64,000 nt of DNA. Origin: Flexilinea flocculi. GTDB taxonomy: Bacteria > Chloroflexota > Anaerolineae > Anaerolineales > Anaerolineaceae. The DNA lies in NCBI RefSeq assembly GCF_001192795.1, contig NZ_DF968181.1, positions 1,974,974 to 2,038,973 of the forward strand. The letters are read 5' to 3'. A program made the position numbers and the translations under genes. The notes beneath the pieces are model-generated. The model had not been told where the DNA came from and did not search any database. It worked only from the letters and a program-made list of their open reading frames with translations. Below, piece after piece: positions 37,852 through 45,963 of the stretch (positions are counted from its first letter, which is position 1; every line of letters begins with the position of its first letter).

Positions 37852-37917
37852 CAGCAATTCGAAATATGGATTGACTTTTCGAATCAATCAAGAAAATTTG
37901 TTGTTCTTATGGTTTTG
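37852..37917 (+). repeat. Dispersed hairpin element, copy 13 (long arm only)
   Basis: CAGCAATTCGAAATATGGAT with the small inner palindrome GATTGACTTTTCGAATCAATC (spaced arms) and AAGAAAATTTGTTGTT is nearly identical to the 46446 copy. It breaks off within the central stem. Confidence 0.75.
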
Positions 37918-38011
37918 CCATCAATTCGAATTATGGAAAGAATTATATGATGTTGTGTCGATTTTGCGCTTTGTGCCAAAGATTTATAGGATGAATAATT
38001 CATAGATTAAT

Positions 38012-38104
38012 CTGTCATTGCGAGGAGGGCGTTAGCCCGACAAAGCAATCTATTCCCACATATGGTAGAAGATTGCTTCGTCTCTAAGGGACTCGCAATG
38101 ACAG
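38012..38104. repeat. CTGTCATTGCGAG-type repeat
   Basis: CTGTCATTGCGAGGAGGGCG at the left pairs with ACTCGCAATGACAG at the right, with an inner AAGCAATC/GATTGCTT hairpin. The family is widespread in unrelated bacterial genomes, in my recollection. Confidence 0.8.
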
Positions 38105-38264
38105 ATTTGATCCATTCCATTTGACTTGTTATCAAATAATTTCATATAAATCATCATTAATGAAGGTAAAAGTCTTTAATATTTTTAGACAATTTTTATT
38201 CGTGTCTCCTAATTTCCATATTTCAAATTGCTGGTAATCCATAAAAAAGTGTATGGTTTTATTT

Positions 38265-39371
38265 CTAACGAATTTTTTCGGTATTTTCCCGGATTTTTCT
38301 CCTGATTTGCGCAGCCTGATCAAAAATCGCTTCCCTGCTCAAACCGGCTTCTTCATACATGGCAAAAATATTTTCATCCGGAGTTTCCGGAGGTATCGTA
38401 TGAGAAGCGGCAAGAATATATCCGCCGTTTTGCGCTTCCATTTGGCTCAAAAGCTGATGAATTGCATCCCGAACTTCCCGAATCGTCCCGTTGGGAAGCA
38501 ATCGCTGGGTATCGACTCCGCCCATAAAGGTCAAATCTTTGCCGAATTCCCGTTTCAGTGACAACGCTTCCATGCCAGGGCAGTTGCTCTGAATTGGATT
38601 GAGGACATTCAATCCCATCTCGATAAGATCGGGAATAATCGGACGCAGACTGCCGCAGCAATGATAAGCGACGAACAAATGATGTGATCTGCCCACATCA
38701 AACAGACGTTGTAATCCGGGACGGATCATCTGTCGCCACAGGTTCGGGCGAAACATCATTTGTTGTTGAGACGCCACATCATCACCAGTCCAGAGCCAAT
38801 CCAACGAGTATCGACTGCAGGCTGTTTCGGCTAATTGGATCGAAAAATCAATACAACGGTTGATCATGATCTGTGAAAATTCAGGATCTTCAATCATATC
38901 CAGCAATACAGAATCCATACCGCGCAGCCGCCATAACAATTCAAATGCGCATGGTGACACATCACAACCTATAAAATAATGGTTTCGCGTATCTGCAATT
39001 GGAACCATTCGATTCATAAACTCATCAATTTTCGATAGCGGAAACTGATATGCCAGTACTTCCTCTTTGGTCTTATTCTTCAACGGGAAATGTGTAATTT
39101 GATTGAAGCCATAGCTTCTCGTCCAGGTGATACCCCAATCATCAACATGGGATTCGCCATCCTGATCATGAACGATTCCCTCCATGGCAAGATTATTGTT
39201 CACCCATGTCTGATGGATATCATTGCCCATCGCATCACCGACTGCATCGACAGGTATCTCCAACAGTTCGCTTAAATGTCTGGCTGTTTCCGGATGAAAC
39301 CACATGAAAATCGGAACCCTGTCCACCTTTTCATGACGCAATGCAGCATAAACGCGTTCCCGTGAATTCAT
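38265..39371 (-). CDS. Uroporphyrinogen decarboxylase-family protein (methyltransferase-like)
   Basis: This 368-residue UroD-fold protein has the N-terminus MNSRERVYAALRHEKVDRVP, which is typical of the MtaA/CmuA-like branch. A metal-binding pattern is suggested by YHCCGSLRPIIPDLIEMG and GGVDTQRLLP. It is probably not a haem enzyme, since no haem genes are near; cobamide-dependent methyl transfer is the usual expectation for the branch in anaerobes. The ATG at 39371 has GGAGG 4 nt upstream. Confidence 0.82.
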   Translation of the reverse strand: MNSRERVYAALRHEKVDRVPIFMWFHPETARHLSELLEIPVDAVGDAMGNDIHQTWVNNNLAMEGIVHDQDGESHVDDWGITWTRSYGFNQITHFPLKNKTKEEVLAYQFPLSKIDEFMNRMVPIADTRNHYFIGCDVSPCAFELLWRLRGMDSVLLDMIEDPEFSQIMINRCIDFSIQLAETACSRYSLDWLWTGDDVASQQQMMFRPNLWRQMIRPGLQRLFDVGRSHHLFVAYHCCGSLRPIIPDLIEMGLNVLNPIQSNCPGMEALSLKREFGKDLTFMGGVDTQRLLPNGTIREVRDAIHQLLSQMEAQNGGYILAASHTIPPETPDENIFAMYEEAGLSREAIFDQAAQIRRKIRENTEKIR

Positions 39372-39524
39372 CACTCCTCCATTTTCATAATTTCGTTCAA
39401 GAGATTTTTAACAAAAAGAACATAGCAAGATATGCTAATTCAATGATTCGAAATATGAACAAGCTATTTGAATAGAAAAAGTGCCTTTTTTCATAATTCG
39501 ACAGATAATCGCGCGAAAAACAAA

Positions 39525-40460
39525 TTATTCCGGAAGATCTGAAAACAAACCAGTACTCAGGTAACGCTCTCCAAAATCCGGAATGATTACAACAATCAGT
39601 TTTTCTAAGCTTTCAGGCCGTGCAGCTACCTGTAAAGCAGCCCACATTGCTGCACCGGAGGAGATTCCGACTAAAATACCTTCCTCAGCCGCTAATCTGC
39701 GTGCCGTACTCATTGCATCTTCATTTTTCACTCGGATCACTTCATCATAGATTTGCGTGTTAAGAACCTCCGGAATGAACCCGGCTCCAATTCCCTGAAT
39801 CTGATGTGGTCCTTTTGAGCCACCGGATAAAACCGGAGACGCATCCGGTTCAACAGCGATGATATGCATAGAAGGTTTGCGGCTTTTTAAGACTTCGCCC
39901 ACACCGGTAATTGTCCCACCTGTTCCGACGCCAGCAATCAGTATATCGATTTTGCCATCCGTATCGCGCCAAATCTCTTCCGCAGTCGTTTTCCGATGAA
40001 TTTCCGGATTGGCAGGATTCTTGAATTGCTGAGGGAGGAAATATTTGTCCGGTTCCTGGAAGACCAATTCTTCCGCTCTATTAATGGCTCCGCTCATCCC
40101 TTCAGAGGCTGGTGTCAGAACAAGCTCCGCACCATATGCACGCATCATCAGGCGCCGTTCCCGGCTGAAATTTTCAGGCAGAAAAATCATGATGGGATAA
40201 CCTTTTGCAGCAGCAACCATGGATAGTCCAATACCGGTATTTCCGCTGGTGGGCTCAACAATCGTCATGCCCTTCTTTAGTTTTCCATCAAGCTCTGCAG
40301 TCTCAATCATAGCGGCCGCAATGCGATCCTTGATGCTGTGCGCAGGATTAAAAGACTCAAGTTTTACTGCGATAACAGCGCCGGTTCCCCTGGATAATTG
40401 GTTTATACGAACCAGAGGAGTATTACCGATAAGTTCTGTAACATTGGAAGCAATTTTCAT
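39525..40460 (-). CDS. cysK: Cysteine synthase A
   Basis: A 311-residue PLP enzyme that makes cysteine from O-acetylserine and sulfide. The PLP lysine lies in [10 protein letters not shown], the substrate loop is [11 protein letters not shown], and the phosphate-binding loop is [23 protein letters not shown] near the C-terminus is also conserved. It could accept related acceptors, but the match to CysK is full length. AAGG precedes the ATG at 40460. A repeat-rich leader lies upstream. Confidence 0.94.
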   Translation of the reverse strand: MKIASNVTELIGNTPLVRINQLSRGTGAVIAVKLESFNPAHSIKDRIAAAMIETAELDGKLKKGMTIVEPTSGNTGIGLSMVAAAKGYPIMIFLPENFSRERRLMMRAYGAELVLTPASEGMSGAINRAEELVFQEPDKYFLPQQFKNPANPEIHRKTTAEEIWRDTDGKIDILIAGVGTGGTITGVGEVLKSRKPSMHIIAVEPDASPVLSGGSKGPHQIQGIGAGFIPEVLNTQIYDEVIRVKNEDAMSTARRLAAEEGILVGISSGAAMWAALQVAARPESLEKLIVVIIPDFGERYLSTGLFSDLPE

Positions 40461-40823
40461 TTTGGGTACCTTTTTCCTTTAACAAAAAAGCAACTTGTTA
40501 ATGGCTGCAGCGATTCAAATCCGGTTTTTCACAGCAGGTATTCGAATTCGGAGCGTATTTAAATTTTGACCATGATTTTCTTGACATGCTTTGTGAAGCA
40601 CAAAAAACTGAGCTGATTATTAAGCGACCAGTAATTCGAAATTCGATAAGAACAACAAATTTTCTTGATTGATTCGAAAAGTCAATCCGTTTTTCAAATT
40701 TCTGTTGATCGACCGAAATAAAGGTACGAATCATAAATTATGATTCATACCTTTATTCTATATCAATGTTATTTTCTTGAAGAGGAGAAATTTTCGTTAT
40801 CTTTCACCCAACAGTTCGAAATA
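40461..40823. other. cysK leader and repeat region
   Basis: These 363 bp hold a decayed hairpin (ATGCTTTGTGAAGCA core at about 40585-40605), an inverted dispersed-element pair at 40629-40704, and a hairpin ATTCATACCTTTA/TAAAGGTACGAATC at about 40720-40757. A 29-codon cysteine-rich frame (40498-40587, minus) lies here without a ribosome binding site. Confidence 0.4.
40629..40704 (-). repeat. Dispersed element, reverse copy without central hairpin
   Basis: CAGTAATTCGAAATTCG (short end) runs directly into the reverse complement of the long arm and ends TTTTTCAAATTTCTG. The long-arm part matches the 37852 copy closely. Confidence 0.7.
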
Positions 40824-41630
40824 TCATAGTATTTCATTCATACTGCCTGAGCGATACCCTTGCAAATCCAATGTGACATAAGTAAAACCGATTTGTTTCA
40901 ATTTCGCTTCCACTTTTTCGCGGATTGCTTTTTCCAGAAAGCGATCGAATGCTTCCGGTTCAATTTCAATTCTGGCCATCAGTCCGTGAATTCTCACTCG
41001 GACCTGGACAAAGCCAAGATCCATTAAAAATTGTTCGGCCTGATCCACCATGCTCAATTTATCCGCTGTGATCGTTTCTCCATAGACAAAACGGGAAGCC
41101 AGACAGGCATAAGAAGGCTTTTCCCAGGTCGAAATTCCGATGTCTTTCGAAAGCTGACGAATTTCTTTTTTATATAGCTGTGCATACTGTAATGGACTTT
41201 TTACCGCCAGTTCCCGAATTGCCTGCAGCCCGGGGCGATAATCGCCCAAATCATCCATATTGGAACCTTCTGCTACAAAAGAAATCCCCTGCTCTTTCGA
41301 GATTTCAATGATCTTTGAAAAAATCCCTTTCTTGCATAGATAACAGCGGTTGGGAGGATTCTGGGCAAATCCGGGTATGCTCATTTCATTTGAATCGAAT
41401 ATTATATGTCGAATATGATTCGTCTCGGTAAAGTTAATCGCTTCCGTTAATTCTCGCTTTGGAAAAGATGCTGATCTTGCAGTAACTGCAATCACCTGAT
41501 CGCCTAAAACATCATGAGCGGTCTTCAGCAAAAATGTGGAATCAACACCACCTGAAAAAGCGATTGCCACGCTGCCCAATTCTTTCAGGTAATTTTGCAG
41601 TTTTAGAAATTTTTCTTCAAGTTCACTCAT
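40824..41630 (-). CDS. larE: ATP-dependent sulfur transferase LarE
   Basis: The 268-residue PP-loop enzyme sulfurates the nicotinic acid-derived precursor of the nickel-pincer cofactor of lactate racemase. The PP-loop is AFSGGVDSTFLL (residues 24-35). Cysteines 96 and 99 (CYLC) and 176 (YACLASR) are present. Cys176 is the sacrificial cysteine position in the Lactobacillus enzyme, while the added CxxC matches the LarE group I recall as carrying a [4Fe-4S] cluster. No larA, larB or larC is in this window, so the cofactor target is unknown. Confidence 0.88.
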   Translation of the reverse strand: MSELEEKFLKLQNYLKELGSVAIAFSGGVDSTFLLKTAHDVLGDQVIAVTARSASFPKRELTEAINFTETNHIRHIIFDSNEMSIPGFAQNPPNRCYLCKKGIFSKIIEISKEQGISFVAEGSNMDDLGDYRPGLQAIRELAVKSPLQYAQLYKKEIRQLSKDIGISTWEKPSYACLASRFVYGETITADKLSMVDQAEQFLMDLGFVQVRVRIHGLMARIEIEPEAFDRFLEKAIREKVEAKLKQIGFTYVTLDLQGYRSGSMNEIL

Positions 41631-41851
41631 TCGGCATGCCTTATGTATTGTTTTTACTATTCAGAATTATAGGGATAGGATTCGACTTTCAAAGATTATT
41701 ATAAATCTTGATGACAAAAAAATTACCTTATGAACAATGAGAGTAAAAAGACAACAACTCGAAATACAGAAAAGCATCCCCATGCCGCAGATTGATACGA
41801 TTCAATTGCATATTTTTACATATATTTTTCTCTCATCAGGGAAAAGACATC

Positions 41852-42005
41852 CAATGAAAAAGCCCAGTCCGAACAACCTGATGGCTGCATAAACACACAT
41901 ATGAAATCAAGATTTGATAATTCGTCATTTTTTCAATATTAATATGAGATTTTTTGAGTGGGCGTAACAGGACTCGAACCTGCGACCCCATCCTTGTAAG
42001 AGATG
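41852..42005. repeat. Left direct repeat flanking the AbiE cassette (att-like)
   Basis: These 154 bp align without gaps to 43612-43765 (offset 1760 bp). The shared segment covers about 105 bp of tRNA-Val 3' flank and the 3' 47 nt of the tRNA gene. This copy carries several substitutions. Confidence 0.8.
41959..42005 (-). pseudogene. tRNA-Val 3' fragment
   Basis: The sequence corresponds to the 3' 47 nt of the tRNA-Val(TAC) gene at 43719-43792, including the T arm and part of the anticodon arm, with two substitutions (acceptor G to T, anticodon stem G to A). It then diverges. It is the typical trace left by integration at a tRNA gene. Confidence 0.8.
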
Positions 42006-42301
42006 CTGAGCAGTGCTTAATTATGTCTATACCATATATATAGTAACTAATTGCCTACTACATACCTATATATGGTAGTACAACTGTCTATATAGTCTCA
42101 ATATTCTATGCTTTGGTGTTTCATCTGCACCAGATTAATTTAAACAAGAAGGGCGACTCGTTTGTTTAATCCATGCCATAATTCTCTTCCTGAAGTAAAA
42201 GAATTGGGATAGCTTATGTTATTACATCGACAAAATTCTGTAAAGAAAATAATCAACATGAGCATCGAATCTAGGTTGGTATTACATAGATCGGTCTGCT
42301 T

Positions 42302-42874
42302 TTAAAACCCCAACTCTGAAACCTTTTTCCGGACGCTGGCATTGTAAAATGGCAAATATTCCGCTAACTTTTCCTTATCCAGGTCACTCAGGTACCATTC
42401 TGAAGTGTTTCCGATTCTCTTACCCAAAGTCATTAAATAAATCTGATCCAAAAAAGCCTTCTCCGGCTGTGCCAGGTAGGTTCCATTGATCAAATCAAAA
42501 CCAAAAAATAATGCTTCCTGTAATTTGGAATATTCACATTCCACATCAGCGAAGGTCATTTTCTTAGTATGACGGGTTGTAGCCAACGTCAATCCATATA
42601 ATCCCTGATTGATAATTCCGTATTTTGATAATGCGCTTTCAAAACTGATATAACTGGGATAATAAAGCTGTGTAGCCACTTTTTCGATATCCAATTTTTC
42701 TCGTTTCAGAGTATAGATACCACGCGTAATCTGAATTAAAACACCTGCGTCTAGCATTCTTTTAACCGGAATTTTGAGATGTGTTTCTTCCGGGAACAAT
42801 TTTTTCAAGTCTTTAATGCTAAAGACATCTTTTCCTAATATTTCCAGTTTTTGGATTAACTGTTGGCGTTTCAT
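42302..42874 (-). CDS. abiEi: AbiEi-type antitoxin/transcriptional regulator
   Basis: A 190-residue protein with an N-terminal winged helix (DVFSIKDLKKLFPEETHLKIPVKRMLDAGVLIQITRGIYTL) and a C-terminal antitoxin domain (YISFESALSKYGII...EKAFLDQIYLM). The family represses its own operon and neutralises AbiEii. The ATG at 42874 overlaps the stop of the toxin gene (ATGA). The antitoxin is the second gene here, opposite to the usual AbiEi-AbiEii order. Confidence 0.85.
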   Translation of the reverse strand: MKRQQLIQKLEILGKDVFSIKDLKKLFPEETHLKIPVKRMLDAGVLIQITRGIYTLKREKLDIEKVATQLYYPSYISFESALSKYGIINQGLYGLTLATTRHTKKMTFADVECEYSKLQEALFFGFDLINGTYLAQPEKAFLDQIYLMTLGKRIGNTSEWYLSDLDKEKLAEYLPFYNASVRKKVSELGF

Positions 42875-43554
42875 TTTTTGAATAACTCGATTACTTTCCG
42901 TTGGTTTTTAGGCAGATAATGGTATAGACTATCCATTAGTTCTTTTTGATCATATTTATAATCATCTCTGATAATAAAATTTTGGCCCAATTTTTGGCTG
43001 ATATACCAGGCATCGAATAAATCCCTGGGTTCTCGCCGTTCGCGATCCTCAATAATGCGGATTTTATCTTTAAGAATTGACTCCAGTGTGTAAACCCGAC
43101 CGATCACTTCAAGATTATTAAAAGGACTTTTGATTAATGCGATCGTCTGTATAAAATCCCGGGGATTCTTGTTAACCTCAACTTTTATACCAATAGGAAT
43201 AGGTCGGTAGTCCACATGGATGAGTACTTTAGCAAATAGTGTATATCGTTTATCATAAATGTCTTTGATCGCTGCTTCCGGAATGATTTTTTCAATCTTT
43301 TTGAGTACCCGGCTGAAATCAGTAAAAGCCACCTCATCCAACAAAGAAAAATCCAAATCTTCGGAGAATCTGACCGAACCATAAGCTAATCTCAAAGCAG
43401 TTCCACCTTTAAAAACCAGATTATTTTCAAAAGAGGAATTAAACAAAATATCCAGCAAAAACATTTGATAATGTTCCTTGAGAATATTATCAACAGTGGT
43501 TTGTTGCTCTAATGCGAATTTTTGAGTTTGATCTTGTGTTAGCATAGTATACAT
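42871..43554 (-). CDS. abiEii: AbiEii-type nucleotidyltransferase toxin
   Basis: A 227-residue protein of the nucleotidyltransferase AbiEii family. The core motif LVFKGGTALRLAYGSVRFSEDLDFSLLD holds the GG-T and SEDLDF catalytic residues, and PRDLFDAWYI is the later conserved segment. Such proteins modify nucleotides or tRNA and stop growth, giving phage abortive infection in the AbiE systems. The start could be 43554 (within an 18-bp palindrome) or 43545. It is the first gene of the cassette. Confidence 0.85.
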   Translation of the reverse strand: MYTMLTQDQTQKFALEQQTTVDNILKEHYQMFLLDILFNSSFENNLVFKGGTALRLAYGSVRFSEDLDFSLLDEVAFTDFSRVLKKIEKIIPEAAIKDIYDKRYTLFAKVLIHVDYRPIPIGIKVEVNKNPRDFIQTIALIKSPFNNLEVIGRVYTLESILKDKIRIIEDRERREPRDLFDAWYISQKLGQNFIIRDDYKYDQKELMDSLYHYLPKNQRKVIELFKK

Positions 43555-43584
43555 TAATGTATACCAACCTTACATTGTTGTCAA
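43547..43584 (-). promoter_or_regulatory. Promoter and operator palindrome of the AbiE-type operon
   Basis: On the minus strand TTGACA at 43584-43579 and TACATT at 43561-43556 are 17 bp apart. The perfect 18-bp palindrome GTATACATTAATGTATAC covers 43547-43564, overlapping the -10 and the first start codon. It is a natural operator for AbiEi autorepression. Transcription would begin about 43549, so an mRNA starting at the 43545 ATG would be almost leaderless. Confidence 0.55.
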
Positions 43585-43611
43585 GCGCTTCAATATTTAT
43601 CTAACCTCATA

Positions 43612-43765
43612 CAATGAAATAATCTGATCCAAACGGCCAAACGGCTACATAAACACACATATGAAATCAAAATTTGATAAATCGTAATTTTTTTTATAAT
43701 AATCAGGGATTTTTTGAGTGGGCGGAACAGGACTCGAACCTGCGACCCCATCCTTGTAAGGGATG
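43612..43765. repeat. Right direct repeat flanking the AbiE cassette (att-like)
   Basis: Partner of 41852-42005, 1760 bp away. It contains the 3' part of the intact tRNA-Val and the adjacent 3' flank, so this is the copy with the intact tRNA. Confidence 0.8.
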
Positions 43766-43792
43766 TGCTCTAACCAACTGAGCTATCCGCCC
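43719..43792 (-). tRNA. tRNA-Val(TAC), copy 1
   Basis: The 74-nt minus-strand gene folds into a standard cloverleaf: acceptor GGGCGG/CCGCCC, D arm GCTC-AGTTGGTTA-GAGC, anticodon loop CTTACAA (anticodon TAC) in a CATCC/GGATG stem, T loop GTTCGAGTC. No CCA is encoded. It is identical in all 74 positions to the copy at 45484. Confidence 0.95.
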
Positions 43793-44381
43793 GAATGTCC
43801 GAAATTATATCATAACCGCAGGTTAATTACGAATAATCAATTCGAAATCCGAATAGAATTCGTTGTTATTGTGTTGTTATTATGCTTCGTTTAAAAACAA
43901 CACAATAACATACTGTTCGTTTTCCTTATAAGGTTTTTCCAGATTTATGAAACGCTGTTCTGATCTTGATCGGTCATCCGAATAAAGAGAAACATTTATT
44001 AATTCACTTGTTAACCGTTTTGTACAAAAATATAAGTTAAATAAACCATCTTAAGTCAATTCATAATTAAACAATTCCTTTCTGTTGTCTTTTCTTGAAC
44101 AGATTGTTCTGATAAAATACTGATTACATCACAATCAAACTATGTGACATGAATGATGTATCCATGGTCGTTTTTGCAAGAATACTGCACGTTATAGCAT
44201 CCTGCTGATCAATAAAATAATCTGCGCCAGGCAATTTGCAGATCAGTAAGATCCTTTTAATACGCTTCTTCAGCAAAATTAATTTTTGACCAACGCTATC
44301 TGATTTGATTCAGTTCATAAGCGTGTAATGATGATTCGATCGTTCTATGATCGTCTAACAAGAAAAGGCCAGGCGGAAAAA
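43793..44381. other. Intergenic region upstream of secreted protein gene
   Basis: These 589 bp hold one dispersed-element copy and otherwise AT-rich sequence. A GAACAGATTGTTC inverted repeat at about 44096-44108 precedes TAAAAT, a possible operator-promoter. I see no gene. Confidence 0.4.
43837..43957 (+). repeat. Dispersed hairpin element, copy 14
   Basis: ATCAATTCGAAATCC begins the element. A stem GTTATTGTGTTGTT / AACAACACAATAAC at 43865-43909 closes on a TATGCTTCGTTTA loop. The right terminus (AGATTTATGAAACGCTG) is diverged. Confidence 0.7.
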
Positions 44382-45425
44382 ATGAAAAAAATTACTTATT
44401 GGTTTCTGACGATTCTGATGACATTGATTTCAGTCAGCCTCGTTTCAGCGCAAGATCTGCAAGCGACCAACCAGGCGCTGCAATTGGAACTGAATATTAT
44501 GAAACTCCAGGCAACGATGGATGCCCTGCAGGCTGAAATGAATCAGACAAATAAGATTCCCGAAGACCCAAGCGGTGGGAAATTGACATGGGGAAGTCAG
44601 AATTCAGCATATTCTCCCACTCCAACCGCCTTGGGAAGTAATTATGCTCCTATCAATATGCAAAACTTTCCAGCATTGGTTCGTCCACAAGTTCCGTATG
44701 GTCCTCCGCCGAGATGGGAAAAGCCGAGAACCAATCATTTAACAGAAATTTATGTTGGCGAATCCGGTTCCTATCGAACAATCGCTGAGGCTTTGAAAAA
44801 TTTGCCAGATAATGCAGGGGAAGTGATCCTGTACATGACAAGTGATACCGAAGAACCTTCCGATGGATTTGGTATTCCTATCGATAAAAAAATCACAGTG
44901 CTGCGAATTGCGTCCAATACGGGAGAACATCGAACTGCATGGCCTGCCGGTCGTTCGATTTGGTTTTTCTGCAATGGCGTCCCGTTCATTATCGAACCGG
45001 ATGTTGAGTTCGCGAACAAAAGCATGATCATGGGCGGCGCCATCACTTATTCCCGGCATAATGTGCAAACTCCGCAAAGCGTCATCATCATTAATGGATC
45101 AGCCTGGTGGGTTTACGCTGGCGGCCAGTCAGGTGACAACGGTTACAGTTCTACCGTGGATAATGCCCTCGTGATTATTAATGGCAAAGTCGACCGCGTA
45201 TTTGCCGGAGGCCGAACCATTTATGGCGAAACCTTTGTCAACCAATCCACTGTTGTATTGAACGGAACTGCGAATGAGGTTTATTGCAGCGGTTACACCG
45301 AATACCCGAATGCAAAAACGACCGTAGGATCTGCAAATATGTTGATTTATGGCTGGTATGGGATTTATGGACTAAGCCGCGGACAAGGCGAAGCTTTTCT
45401 GCTGAATTCAAGAGGCTGTTATTAG
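44382..45425 (+). CDS. Secreted beta-strand-rich protein of unknown function
   Basis: I do not recognise this protein of 347 residues from the ATG at 44382. It has a signal peptide (MKKITYWFLTILMTLISVSL, cleavage near SAQ-D), a predicted coiled-coil stretch (ATNQALQLELNIMKLQATMD) and a proline-rich linker (RPQVPYGPPPRWEKPR). The C-terminal region has repeated short strands (SVIIINGSAWWVYAGGQ, NALVIINGKVDRVFAGGR, STVVLNGTANEVYCSGY) with a spacing of about 40 residues, suggesting a beta-helix. The 44382 start has AGGCGG upstream, whereas 44328 would add a basic tail. It lies between two tRNA-Val genes. Confidence 0.65.
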   Translation: MKKITYWFLTILMTLISVSLVSAQDLQATNQALQLELNIMKLQATMDALQAEMNQTNKIPEDPSGGKLTWGSQNSAYSPTPTALGSNYAPINMQNFPALVRPQVPYGPPPRWEKPRTNHLTEIYVGESGSYRTIAEALKNLPDNAGEVILYMTSDTEEPSDGFGIPIDKKITVLRIASNTGEHRTAWPAGRSIWFFCNGVPFIIEPDVEFANKSMIMGGAITYSRHNVQTPQSVIIINGSAWWVYAGGQSGDNGYSSTVDNALVIINGKVDRVFAGGRTIYGETFVNQSTVVLNGTANEVYCSGYTEYPNAKTTVGSANMLIYGWYGIYGLSRGQGEAFLLNSRGCY

Positions 45426-45483
45426 TTTTTCGGATCGAACCGGATTGGAAAGCGTTTTGGTTTTGTATCAAAGAAAGAAATAG

Positions 45484-45557
45484 TGGGCGGAACAGGACTC
45501 GAACCTGCGACCCCATCCTTGTAAGGGATGTGCTCTAACCAACTGAGCTATCCGCCC
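45484..45557 (-). tRNA. tRNA-Val(TAC), copy 2
   Basis: Identical in all 74 positions to the copy at 43719-43792, with the same cloverleaf and no CCA. The flanks differ entirely between the two, so only the gene itself is duplicated or conserved. It is transcribed towards the secreted-protein gene. Confidence 0.95.
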
Positions 45558-45606
45558 GAACGCAACACATTATACTATAGTTTTTCATTGTCAAGCGATT
45601 TTCGCC

Positions 45607-45648
45607 GGAAATTCGAAATATGAAAAGAATACTTTTCTTCAACGACTG
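45607..45648. repeat. Short copy of the dispersed element
   Basis: GAAATTCGAAATATGAAAAG is followed by a short spacer and AACGACTG. It lacks arms and hairpin. Confidence 0.45.
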
Positions 45649-45669
45649 GAAGGCAAGGATCCGTTAATC

Positions 45670-45711
45670 AAAAAATCCCCCGGGAATCGATCACTCCTTG
45701 AGGGATTTTTT
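45670..45711. terminator. Bidirectional terminator between MazG-like gene and tRNA-Val
   Basis: AAAAAATCCC pairs with GGGATTTTTT across about 20 nt containing an inner C/G pairing. On the minus strand it lies downstream of the MazG-like gene and upstream of the tRNA. The remaining bases of the 400-bp gap are AT-rich and unassigned. Confidence 0.75.
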
Positions 45712-45963
45712 GAACAAACAGGGAAACAATGGTTTTACTTCTGTCAGGTTATAATACAATTATACTATAAAAAGAAATGTTTTTGTCAATGCATTAACTC
45801 ATATAGATTTTCCGGTTTTAAGGAATATTCAAGCTTTTTTTAAAAGCAGAAAGAATTCTAATTATTTTTCCATTCGTCTTGTTAAGATATCGAAATATTC
45901 CCTCATGAATCACAGAATTACCACAAATTAATGGATATTATTCCTCAAAATACAGGAGGAATA

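Larger units (their letters stand above)
37775..38264. other. Intergenic region with repeat fragments
   Basis: These 490 bp hold a truncated dispersed element, a shared repeat flank and a CTGTCATTGCGAG copy. I see no gene. Read left to right: element fragment, ATGCCAAAG-type flank, palindromic repeat, then AT-rich DNA. Confidence 0.5.

Noticed and set aside
41852-43765. A complete integrative element with its own integrase at tRNA-Val
   Set aside because: Only the two AbiE-type genes lie between the repeats; no recombinase, relaxase or replication gene is seen.
44096-44108. LexA-type operator GAACAGATTGTTC
   Set aside because: The half-sites are 5 bp apart, not 4 as in the Gram-positive SOS box, and the downstream gene is not an SOS gene.
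45284-45538. A coding frame running over the second tRNA-Val
   Set aside because: It overlaps the tRNA and the end of the secreted protein gene and has no recognisable product.
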